Positions 24,273 through 36,300 of a DNA stretch of 64,000 nt are shown in pieces (position 1 is the stretch's first letter; each line of letters begins with the position of its first letter). Under the pieces are notes generated by a model, which ran no database searches, was not told where the DNA came from, and saw nothing but the letters and a program-made list of their open reading frames with translations. Source of the DNA: Canna indica (Eukaryota; Streptophyta; Magnoliopsida; Zingiberales; Cannaceae); NCBI GenBank assembly GCA_034359265.1, contig CP136896.1, forward strand, positions 6,479,501 through 6,543,500. The letters run 5' to 3'. The translations under genes and the position numbers were made by a program.

Positions 24273-25080
24273 CCACTATCCATAGTTAATACTGTCATTT
24301 TCCTGATTCGAATTTTTGAAAAGATAAATTCTTAAAATTAAATTTACAAATTTAAAATTTTTAAAACAGAAATTGAATACATCATATACATATTTTATCG
24401 CGACCAAATTTTTTAATTAGTTAAAGACTTTAATTAAAAATTTAAAAAATATAAAAATATAATTTTAATTTATAAAAAAATTATAATAAAATGAGGAGGT
24501 TAGAGTCAAATACATATATTTTCAAATTCTCTAATTTAATGCAAAATATTTTTTTAATCACAACATATTTTTTATATTAAAAAAATATATTTTGTTAATT
24601 AATTTTTTAAAAAATTATAAAACTATTATAGACTTTGGGAAAATCTCTAATGCATTAGAGACTTTTGCCCAAAGTCTATAAAATTAATTTTTAATTGAAA
24701 ATAGTAAAATATTTTTTATCTAAAATATTTTGATAGACTCTAAGCACATCTTTTATATCACATATTTTTTTTGTGAATTAAATTTTATTTTTTATAATTA
24801 TAAAATTATTATAAATAAAAGTCACTAACTCATTAGAGATTTTTGTGCAAAATTTATAATAACTTCATAATTTTTTTTTAATTTTTTTTTAAATTCATAA
24901 AATAATTTTTTAGTAATACAAAAGAGGTACTATGACCCAAAAAATATTTTACATCAAAATATTTTATAATTTTTAATTTAAATATGCAAAAAATCTTTAA
25001 TACATAAGAGATTTAAAAAAATATATTTTTATTCTTTAATATCTTATTTTTATTATAAAATATTTTTTAAATTTAAATTA

Positions 25081-25117
<37 letters not shown>

Positions 25118-25639
25118 ACCAAAATCTCTAACTGATTAGACTTAAAGACTTTATTAGGAGTAAAATGAGTATCCGATCCGCTCAATTTCAATTTGAAAAA
25201 GTTTGAATCTTCAAATTTAATTTTGAAAATTTTTTACAATCAAAATCCGAATTTAAAAAATTACTGTTATTAATATATATTTGTAGGTGAAATATTTGCA
25301 GGTAATTTAATGGTAATAATTAAGCGAGTAAATACATTTACAATCACTTTATTTGCAAGCGATTGACGCCCTTGTAATTATGTCATGGGCTTCCAATAAA
25401 TAGTTCAATTAGGCGGTTTTGCTGTGCATTGATGAAAAACACCTGAACTTATAAAGCTCAAAATTTAATTTTATTGGCGTGAAAAGAATAATTTAACCCA
25501 TCCATTTCAAAAAATAAAGTTTCTTTGTGACTTATATATTATTTAAATGCCTCACTTTAAATTATCTACATATAAGTGATTCATCCATTCCACCTAATTA
25601 AACAAATTAATCAGATATATATACTGTGAAGACGGAAGA
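24273..25639. other. AT-rich intergenic DNA
   Basis: No gene or bordered element recognised. A TA microsatellite is at about 25088-25113. The phrase (T/A)TTAGAGACTTT recurs several times (24650-25150), suggesting an old internally repeated sequence. Confidence 0.5.
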
Positions 25640-25647
25640 GTTTGTTG

Positions 25648-26027
25648 CAGAGCTGTCCATTCGGTTCAATCTTAATTCGAATCGAATATCGAACCGAATC
25701 GAATTTCACCAAATCGAAATTTTTTTATACTCGAATTCAACCCGAAAATCGAAATTTTAATTAATTCGATTAAAAATTAAAAATTATTTTATGGTACTCA
25801 TTTACTTATTTATATTAAAAATTTAAAAATATATATTATTTTTTAATTAATTTATTTCGATTCGGATCAGTTCTCGAATTTCGAGATCCGAATTCGAACC
25901 AAAATCTAAATTTTGGTTCGGTTCGAATTAAAGAACCGAACCTACAACGTTGAAACCGAATCGAACCAAAAAATTCGGTTCGATTTTTTTAATTTGATTC
26001 GAATTGAATCGAATAGTGGACGTCCTA
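25648..26027. mobile_element. hAT-type MITE (TAGGGCTGTCCA family), copy 2
   Basis: A diverged 380-bp relative of the element at 19132-19591. The left end contains AGCTGTCCATTCGGTTC and the right end GAATAGTGGACGTCCTA. GAATCGAACC/GGTTCGATT-type subterminal motifs are present. Flanks GTTTGTTG (25640-25647) and GTTGGTTG (26028-26035) are an 8-bp duplication with one mismatch. Terminal repeats have decayed, so it is older than copy 1. Confidence 0.75.
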
Positions 26028-26035
26028 GTTGGTTG

Positions 26036-27339
26036 TTGAGAAGCCTTTTGGTTAAGGTGTTACCATCACAACAAAACCTGTGGCCTCAGTTTGCGACCTC
26101 ATCTCCACCGCGACTGATTCAATTTGTTGCTTATATAACTATTATATTAATACTAAATATAATTCAACTGCTACACTGTTATCTTCTTTGGCGGCCACGA
26201 ATCACGACTTTGTCATCGTCAGAATTAATGCCCTGTATCGTTAAAGCTCGTCGTTGACCAAATTATGAATTTTCAATAATAACGCATTAATTTAATTAAG
26301 TAGTATGAAAGGCGTGCATAAGTGCCTTCACCCACTTCTCGTGTAGTCGTGTGCAAATAAAACGTTACGTGAAGCATGCCAAGTGAGACTGTGACCAATG
26401 CATGTTATTTATTTTATTTTCTCACCGTATATTTTTAATAGATTATTTTTTCTAAAAAAATATTAATAGAGTGGAGAGGGTGTTCGCTTATAGCAAAAGA
26501 ATATTTTTTAGGTAAATCAACGTACTATTTGTTATTTTCCCCTCAATTTAAGTGGGCGGAAAAATAAGCAAATAAGAAACTATTTTTATTATCCTATTTG
26601 GTAGTCCTTGCATCACAAACGTATCAAATTTTAGGCGTCACTAACCGCAATTTGAAAGCCGCGGACTCGCGGCTCGTCAAGACGCCACGTCATATCACAC
26701 GCTTTTGAATGATATAATTCGCATGCCGCGTGTGTCTGCTGGGAACCTGGTTCGGATTCTGTGTCACAGTGAAGACAAGAAGCACCAATGTAATCCTCTC
26801 AGCCTGTCAGTTCTCTGTTGGAGCTCCACAATCCAGCAAGAATCATTAGGCAAATAAGCCCGCTCCTCGTTCTAGTCGAGTCAGATGATCCAGACCAGGT
26901 ATAGGATTCCATCTCTCATCTCCCTTTCCTGGGGCCGACAGCACAACCACGTGGCCGAGGATGAATGGAATTGGACGAGTTACTCGTACACTCACCACCA
27001 CATGAGAACCGAGAAAATAATAAATGAGTGATATATATGAGCAGGGAAGGGAGGAGGCAGTGGAATCCTTTGCCTACCCCACCGACTTCTTCTTTCCGCT
27101 TCATGTTGGTCTGGTGTGAGCGAGTCACAGACGGTCGGACGCACTGCAGAAGGATAAACCAAAACGAAGGCTTCTCTTTCCTTTCTTTTTCCTTTCCTTC
27201 TCAACCTTTCTTTCGACTTCTTCTTTCTATCTTTTTGCGCTAGAGCTCCGAGTGCCCGGCCCATCGATTGAGCTCGATCCTCATCGTGCAGCTCTGCACA
27301 GCTCCAGATCGACCTGGCGAAGAGAGCTGGGGCGCGGGG
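26036..27339 (+). promoter_or_regulatory. Upstream region and 5' UTR of KTN80
   Basis: About 1.3 kb between the hAT copy and the KTN80 start codon. The proximal part is pyrimidine-rich (CTTTCCTTTCTTTTTCC, about 27170-27235) and then GC-richer up to the ATG, as in many plant 5' UTRs. No clear TATA box was identified. Minus-strand ORFs at 26916-27384 have no recognisable domain and overlap the 5' UTR, so I treat them as spurious. Confidence 0.45.
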
Positions 27340-30300
27340 ATGGCGTTGAATCGCGGCTACAAGCTCCGTATCCTGCTTCTTCATTGGAATTTTATTAGTG
27401 CTGGCTTTGATCGTATTCTCGGGTTTTATATTCTTCGTTTCTTATTCCTTCCCTATTTTGAATTTGAATTTTTTTCACATGTGGGCAAAAGCATCGCCGT
27501 GGATTAGAATCTGTGGCCAGGAAGAAAAGCAGAGGATTTTTGTGCTCGCAGTGAAATGAATGGATTAGGATGCGTTTTCAGTTCTAGTAGGCTGGGATCT
27601 GCTGGCCTTCCTGTTTGGATCAACTACTTTTGAGCTCGATTCGAGCTGTATATGTGCTTTGTTATCATTTACAGTTACACAAATAATAAATGGAAAAAGT
27701 TCAAACTTATATATCTCTTAGTTATGTATACGTACATTTTCCTTATATATGTAAAAGAAATCTTTACCCCAAAAAACTGTTCCTGTACTGGAGGCAATTT
27801 TGGTTGTTTCTTAATTTCTATGGATTTTTCTTAACTTTGAGGAATTAGAGGAATTCGTGGCGCATGCCTCTGATGTAAAATGTGTGGCCATTGGGAAGAA
27901 ATCGAGCAAAATTTTCATTACAGGTGGTGAAGATCGCAAAGTAAATCTATGGGCGTTTGGTAAATCAACACCATTACTGGTGAGTCCTAACCTTTCGCAT
28001 CGCATCCGTGTAGTCCTGCAGGGCGATATGCTTGTTTAAAATACTCCTCATTCTGTTCAAAAAACACAAATATTCATTTTCAAAGTCTTCCATTCCGTAT
28101 GCATTGGAATCTAATGTCATTCTATAATTTTTCAAGTTTGGGTAGAGAATTACTTATTCAGGTGGCAAAATGACAACTTACTTGCTTCTTTGTGTGTACA
28201 CAGTACATTAATAGATACCCAAATAGAAAAGCTGCCTTGTTTCAGCTCCTTTTTTTTTCCTGCATGCTTACTGTTAAAAATCAATACGATCAAATGGACA
28301 TTTTTTATTAAAATTTGTTTATTGCAGAGCTTATCTGGTCATATGGGTTCAGTTGAGTCTGTGGCATTTGATTCTGCTGAGGTTTTGGTTCTTGGAGGAT
28401 CATCTAATGGCATAATTAAACTATGGGATTTGGAAGAGGCAAAAAGTAAGTGATACCACTCATTTTACCTGAAATCATATATATTATATAGAAGTTTTTA
28501 TTCTTCAATATCGTGGTATTTTCTTTTTTTTCTGGTTTAACAAAATACTATCCTATAAGCCTTATTTTACAGGTGTAGGTAATTTGATGTTTTAATTAAA
28601 AAAGGTAGGGTCATTGGTAATACTGACCTTTCATTTTTCCAAGTAATAATTATACTAATTTAGAACTTCAGGTTTGTATATGTTGAAGCTCCAACATTTC
28701 CATCCTAGAAGCTAAAATTTAGTTATGCTAATTGCATTTATAAATTGTATGCAACAGTGCATGTGCTAACTGGGAGAGAATTCTTAAATTTAATTATTAG
28801 TTACTTTTTTCTTATAGTCTATCTAAAATGGTAGTATTTAGTGTCTAAGCCATGTACTGTTTAGGTTCTTTACTATCTGAAAATGCTATCTTGAATTTTT
28901 CTTGTGGTTGATACAGTTCGTGGAGATTGCTTGGTGATTTTTCTTGCCAGTAGTTGCAGCCACCATAGTTGTCAAATCGAGATTCCAATTGTAAATCTTT
29001 GGACTGATTATTGAATCGTGAATCGTATCGAATCGTAAGATTCAAAACACAACTTAAAAAATATAATTTATAATATATACCTGTAATATGAACAAAATTC
29101 TCATACGACTCAAAACTATATATCTATATACCATGATAACCTAATAAATATAATGATTCATCAATCCAAAAATTCCATAAGTCCTAAAGAGTGAAGTGAA
29201 GACTAATGCCAAAAACTGAAAAAAGGCAATAAATTTGAGTGAAGTTAAGTTTAGGTTGTGACTGAATCCGGGTCATACCCGAAAACGACCTGCTGATTCA
29301 GAGTCACGGTTCAAAGCCAACTTCAATTCATGTTGTGGTTCAGAGTCACAGCAATTGAATTGAACTGAATCACACAATGCGAATCGCGAATCGTGTGATC
29401 GTGGCCAACTTCGATTCATGTTGCGGTTCCAATCGGTGAGATGCCGAATCGAACTGAATCGCACGATTCAAAATTCGAATCATGCGATTCTGACAACACT
29501 GGCAGCCACTACTACATTCCTCTCATCATATAGATAAAGCAAAAATATCATATTTATTTACACTTGTTAAGAAATTAATGGGCCTAACTCACCCCAAAAG
29601 CTAACTCATTGGGAGAGGATTGCCCAAACTATTTAAAGGCTATCTTGACCATATTTTTAAGCAATGTGAGACTTTAGCACACCCCCCTCACGCCCAGGAT
29701 TGGACATCTGGAGCGTGGAGTTTGCAGGACTGGACATCTATAGGTGGCACAATATCAACCAAAGGATAGACTATGATACCATGTTAAAAAATTAGTGGCC
29801 TAACTCACTCCAAAAGCTAGCTCATGGGGAGAGGATTGCCCAAACTATTTAAATGTTATCTTGACCATATTTTTAAGCAATGTGGGACTTTAACAACACT
29901 AAACAATATTCCTATAACACTCTTTCTTTCACTAATTAGCACTGTCTTTATTATAGTAGCAATGTTGATTGGGCCATTCATTATAAGAATAGAAGAGACG
30001 AGAATCTAGACTTCCTTGAAAACACTTGGAATTTGAGAATCCCCACTTCCATGTTTTAGATATTTTCTTATATTTGCTAACATAGCCAACATAACATACA
30101 ATATTTTGCCTTGTATTCATAAGATATCTTAGGCTTCAAAGTTCAAACCATGTTTTGATAAAGAGTTTATGTTGCATGTTTTGCTTCTCCTTCTCAATCT
30201 TGCTTTATATGGAGTCCAGCTTGTATGCTTACGTATTTGCATATTTTTAATTATAAACCTCTATAAAATCTCAATGTTTAACTTCTCGAATAACCTTTTA

Positions 30301-33300
30301 TTATGGTGCTGTTTCTTTTTTATCCATGCTAACTTCCTCTAATAATTTTCTGCAAGTATGATTGGCAATCATAACTTATCAAAATCTGAGGAACTGGCAC
30401 AAAAATTGCCTTGTAATTAAGTGCTGCGTCTTTGTTTCCAGCCCTTGGTGATGTTCTTGTACTCTTAAGTATAAACAATTGATTCTACCTTCAGCTGCAC
30501 ATTGAGCTTCTATGCCCAATGTATTTCAGTGTGTTTGTTAATGATAAAAGTGTGGTTAACTCCCATCTCCCATCATTTGGTCTCTTTATTCATCTTGTAC
30601 AACATCCCCAAAGGAGAGGGATTAAACTCTTGCGTATAAGTAGAATTCGAACTTTCATCCTCTTGACCTGATAGTACGGTTCTCTTACACTTCTCATTTT
30701 CACCATGATGCCTGATTAGGTTCCTGCAATTGCCTGATGTTTTAGATCTGCTACTTTTTACTTCTTCATGTGCTTTGGGTTCTGCTGCTATTGATGATTG
30801 TGCATTTTCATTAATGGGTTTCTAGGTCATTCTTTTCTTTCTACTCCCATGATTATGCAATCCTTCCACTTGAAATCCTTGTATCTTTTCACTATTTCTT
30901 TTTATATTGATCATAGTTACATCCAACCAAGTGGATTAATTGTCTAGACATTCTTCTTTTACATGGACTGTCGTGAACTCAGCTCATGAGGACTACAGCT
31001 GGAATGCTTCACTCAATCCCTTTTCAGACGGTGTTTGGATTAAGGTTTGAAGTGTCAGTCTTAGTACTGGGGTGGACTAGTATGGAACCCAACCGACCAA
31101 ACCAATTATCATTGAATTAAAATTGTTTGATTTTAAGAGGAGAACCAATGCAAATATGTTATATTTTTCTTTTAACACTGTTTTACATGTAAAAGATAGT
31201 TTAACTTCATGAACTAATCAGGTTACCTGGTTGACTGGTGAATCGTAAGGTACTTCTACTTTACATCCTGAAACAGGGAGGTATTTCAAATGCTGATTTG
31301 AAGTATCCCTCATTGATGTTTGAATCTGATTTTATTTTGTCCAACTCTTTTGCGGAGTTACAATGCTATTTTGTCCCTTTTCCTTCCGTCCCATGTATGT
31401 AAGCAGCACTTGTTTCGAGTGGGTTCAGCATAGAATTTGATCTTGGTACCAAGCGTCAACATGTTGAAAAGAGACCCATAAGATGTTGTGGTTACTGGTT
31501 AGATGAGAAATTTATTTAAGATGGTAACAACAAAAGGATATTTGAATGCTCTTGGTTCAATTAGACATTATTCTGTGGTGGGTGCATCGGTTACGATTAA
31601 TGATGGGATAGATGAAGACCTAAGAAAATTTTGCTTGTAACTATAAAAAGCTATTTAAATGCCCTTGGTATAAATAGAGATTTGGCCTTACACACAACAA
31701 AATGTGGGGAAAAAATCCAAGTAGTTGACCCAAAAATAATTTGGACTTGAGTCACTTGATATCTTCTTCTTGTTGCCATATTCAGTGGTGGGTGTAAATA
31801 TAGCAAACCACAAATAGTTGGGACATTACGGTTTGGTTGTCGTCGCCGTTGTGTTGAACTCATGGTTTTAAAATTCGTACCGTACCGGGCGGTATGCTCG
31901 GTATTTACCGGTATTTTGCATTTCCGGTATACGAGATACCCGGTATGGGAGAAATACCGGGTATCTCGGTCATACCGGGCGGTATTTATGACATATAGCG
32001 GCTATATTAAATGAAGAATATTAAAAAATACCGGTAAATACCGCCCGGTATGCCCCGGTATTTGCTATCATAGCCGTTGGGTACTGTTTGGTACTGTATT
32101 AGGGTTTTTCATAGATACAAGAGAATCATTACATTGAAGTTTATATAGGGCGACACAAGTCCACAACCCAAAGGGTCCAAAAAATCTTCGGGGGCTCCGC
32201 CCCCACACCCATGGCAGGGGGCGCTGCCCCCTTGACCCCCTCCCGCTAACCGGCTAGCGGGACCGCCGAAGACTCTGCGTAGCGCAACATTGGTCGAGAT
32301 GATGAATACCGTGTGTCGGTACGGTCTTATGTTGCGCTACGCAGAGTCTTTGGCGGTCCCGCCAGCCGGTTAGCGGGCGGGGGTCAAGGGGGCAGCGCCC
32401 CTGCCATGGGTGTGGGGGCGGAGCCCCCGGAGATTTTTTGGACCCTTTGGGTTGTGGACTTGTGTCGCCCTATATAAACTCCAATGTAATGACTCTCTTG
32501 TATCTATGAAAAACCCTAATACAGTACCAAACAACTTTTAAACATTGTATTAATGTATTTGATATTTGAATCTTAAATTTAAGTATTTCTTGATTAACAG
32601 CAAAAAAAAAAACCTGTCCGATATGCATTTTCGTACCGGTACCGGTCATCAACCGAGATGATGACCGGTACCGGTATTTTAAACCTTGGTTGAACTTATG
32701 GTTCGTGATACTTTAACTGTCACATTTTTTACTAAAAAATTAATGACTTTGGGCGCGTTTGTTTGCGAAAATATTTTTCGACTTTTCGTTTCACGAAAAT
32801 TGAAACAAATTTTCGAGTTTTAGAATTTTGGTTTCATTTTTTTTGTTTGGTGAAAACGCGTTTGTTTGACATGTTCAAATTTCATATTTCGCGAAATGAA
32901 ATCAGCGAAAACTTGTTTGTTTTGTGTTGATTTAAGTGACTATTTTTGGGACGAAAACTAAAACTGTGTTTGTTTATCAAAAACAAACTCAGTTTCAATT
33001 TATGAATTTATATTATTTTATATATTATATTTTATTATAGTTTTATTTATTTGAAATAACTCAAATATATAAAACATTTGAATAATGGTAATTAGTTAAT
33101 AAAAAAATTTATGAATATTATTTAATTATTTAATTATTATTAACTAATAAAATATTTATGACAACTAATTTATTATTCTTATATTTAAACAATTTTATTA
33201 ATTAATTCTTATTAACTATTTTTATGAAAATAATAGAAACAAAATTTGCCAACAAATGAAAACAAAATTGCTCCAATAATAACTGGATTATTTGGAGATA

Positions 33301-36300
33301 TATCACAAGTTGTTTGTCATTGGACAAGTTGTGAAATATATTATATATATTGCATCCGCAAAGATGAGTATAAAATTTCCATAATAATTAAGGACATATA
33401 CACATTTGTCCTTAATCTCAAAGAATTGCATTATGCATTTTTTTTTTCTCAAGTACACCAACAAAGAGCATATATTGAATTATTGATCAACTCAACCATT
33501 AGAATTCTACACCTCTTTTAACATTTTTGAGACTCGGATTGTTTCCTTTGTTTCTTCATTATGGTCGATAGAAGCTGCAGCCTTCTTATTTCTGGAGCCT
33601 CCTTATTTCTGTCCCGCTTTGAGCTTGCTTTCACCGAGACCTTGTTCATGTTAGGATTTCAATTGTTACCTGAGCTTCTTTTCTGTGTCAAGGTAAGAAG
33701 CCTAGAATGCAATAACAATAATAGTTAGCTATCATATCAGAAAACCCACAACCATTAATTATGTTCTAGACAATGGCTGAGGCCTTGTTTATGTCAGGAT
33801 TTCAATTGCTACCTGAGCTTCTTCTGTTGAGACCTTGTTCATGTCAGGATTTGTGGTTGAAGGATCAATTTGGCCTATGTGAGGGAATTGATTTGGCTTC
33901 ATTAGGTTTGATGATGTCATTGGATTTTGGTGAAGACTCTTCTTTGTTCTCGTCGATGATAGAAATCTACATTATCCACAAACTTAAACCCATCCAGTAA
34001 AAAGCTGAAATCAGAAATTGTTGCTTAGATTTATCTACAACTACTTAGTTGATGCTGGTTAAGATACAACCATGTAACTAAAAGTTGTGAAGATGAATAG
34101 CACTGCTCAAGCCTCCTCATGGCTCCATCTGTAGTCATTAGGTGCTCTACATCTCATTGTCATTTATAAGTATGTTCTAATTGTTGAATGCATTTCTTGC
34201 AATCTGGAAGAGTTTGTCATATATTGGGAGGTAGACCATACAAGCAAAATTACAAAATCCGACGGAAAAAGGTAGAATTTCAACATGCTCCTTAGCAGAA
34301 ACAGCACCATATCAGCTAAGATTAAAGAACAGAACAAAATGAATTATGGCAACACTGAATAAATATGAAGAACTTGACGCATACAAAAAAAAAATCTGAC
34401 TGGAAGCTAGTAAGTAAATCACAAATATCCAATGTGAACCAAGCAAGTTGCTATTGTTCAAAATATATTATCCCAAAAGCCAAACCATCACTACCATGCC
34501 AAAAAAATACCTTTGAATCTTTCTTCCCTGATAATGAGGAATCATTTCCAGGAAAATTCTCTATTCTTTGGCCCAAAAGTTGGTTTCCTGTCTAATAGCT
34601 GATCCTTGTATACCCTTGTAATCAATTGCAACTGCTTGCAATAACAAAAGCAGCATTAGCATTTAGTGGTTTATAGAGAAGTTCTACTCTTCCATCTCTG
34701 TAATAGACTTTTTCTCTCCTAAGCGCTTCAATAAAATCTCCTCATTCAGTCTATTTTATTTCCGCTTCTCTGCCTTTCTTTCATTTCGAATCCGTGCCTT
34801 CCGCGGCCAACGTTCGATTTGAATATATCTTCCCGATCCTTTTACTTAAAGGTTGCTTCCTGACGAAGGAAGCTCATCCTCAGTGCGGGTGCTCATTGGG
34901 CCCCATCGACCACTAAGTGATGGCTATCCACAAGTTGGAAGTGACCTTGACACGACAACACACAATAATTGAAAGGAATCTAATCCTTTCAGCACACTAG
35001 TTATAATTGAGCTAAATGTCACAGTCGACAGTGACAGCTCGGCACGTCCACGTTTGGTGTCCCGTGTCGCGCCCATGTGCTGCACGCTTGGTTTGCCGTG
35101 CGCCATGTGCTGCTTCATGCTCAACCGATGGCATCGATGTGCTCCAAACATACTATAGAGCCGTTTTGTCAATAATCGCCATGTACACAGAGTTTATTCA
35201 TGGCATTCCTTTCCTATAATTGGAGGCATCTTCCGGAAGAATTTATCCGAAAGCTCTGGAGAAACGAACATCCTGCCTGATTTTGCAGCTAAAATCTTGT
35301 AATCATTAATATAATTGAATAAGTCTTTCACATGGTGGCATGGAAGTCTTTCAATATCCTCGTAGGCTCGCGTCTGTTCTTCAGTGGACCCTGTTGTCAG
35401 GTCTTCTAGTAAAAACATCCTTCGTATTTGAGATAAGACGTTCTGTGGATCGTCTGCTATGTTGGTCAGCTCATCAAACTCAGTGGGGAAAGCCATTCTC
35501 CACTGGATCCACGCCTTCTTCTCAGTCTCTCCTAACAAGTTCTCGATGTAGCACATTTTGGATTTATTGTCGGGCCAATTTCTTTCGTTGATAAGATTCA
35601 ACGTAATCGATTCCCATCGGGAGATTACATCACTGTACTGTCCTAAATGTTCATGCAGTACAAGTATGGCGCCGGTGTTTGCTTGTGCAGAGGGAAGATT
35701 ATATCTTTCACTGTTGACTTTGGCATAGCCTCCTCTGAGGTTGCCTATCCTTGTATTTATGGTTGGTATTTTTGGGCCTGATGTTGTGTGGCCCGGGGGA
35801 TATAGTGCTGGCCCCATCATGGGCTCTTTGGGAAGTCTGGTCATTGATGATTCGGCTGTAGAGAATGCTGACTCTGTTCTCTTAGTCAGTTGCCTGATCA
35901 TCGGATAATCCATCTCAGCTGTGTATGCTGCCTGCTGTTTTTCCTCCTCAGGGTCTTCTTCGTCTGCTTCTTGGAAAAATGGATTATATTCTTCTGATTC
36001 ACAAGATGTATCCCATTTTGGGAAATCGTGTTCATCTTCTTCGTCATCTGATGGGTGATATTGGATATCATCTGTTTGTAGTGCCATCAGTTGTCTGAGG
36101 ACTGCTAAGTCTTCGTCCTCATCTTCATGGTAAATATCATCCCAGTCCGCTTGCTCAGCTTCATTATTGTCCGACCAGTCACATGTCATCATGTTGATGA
36201 ATTCCTGGTTTAATTCATCATCATCTTCAGTGGCTTTTGAAACACTGGTGTCTGGTGCTATAGTGTAATCTGTGAATTGCACTGTTAAGGATGGTGCACC

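Noticed and set aside
32160..32440. GC-rich palindromic block considered as a transcription terminator or rRNA fragment
   Set aside because: It is part of a ~205-bp foldback bounded inside a hAT; no rRNA similarity was noticed.
35016..35219. Possible gene at the left edge of the viral capsid segment
   Set aside because: Small ORFs on both strands without motifs; likely degenerate sequence between viral fragments.
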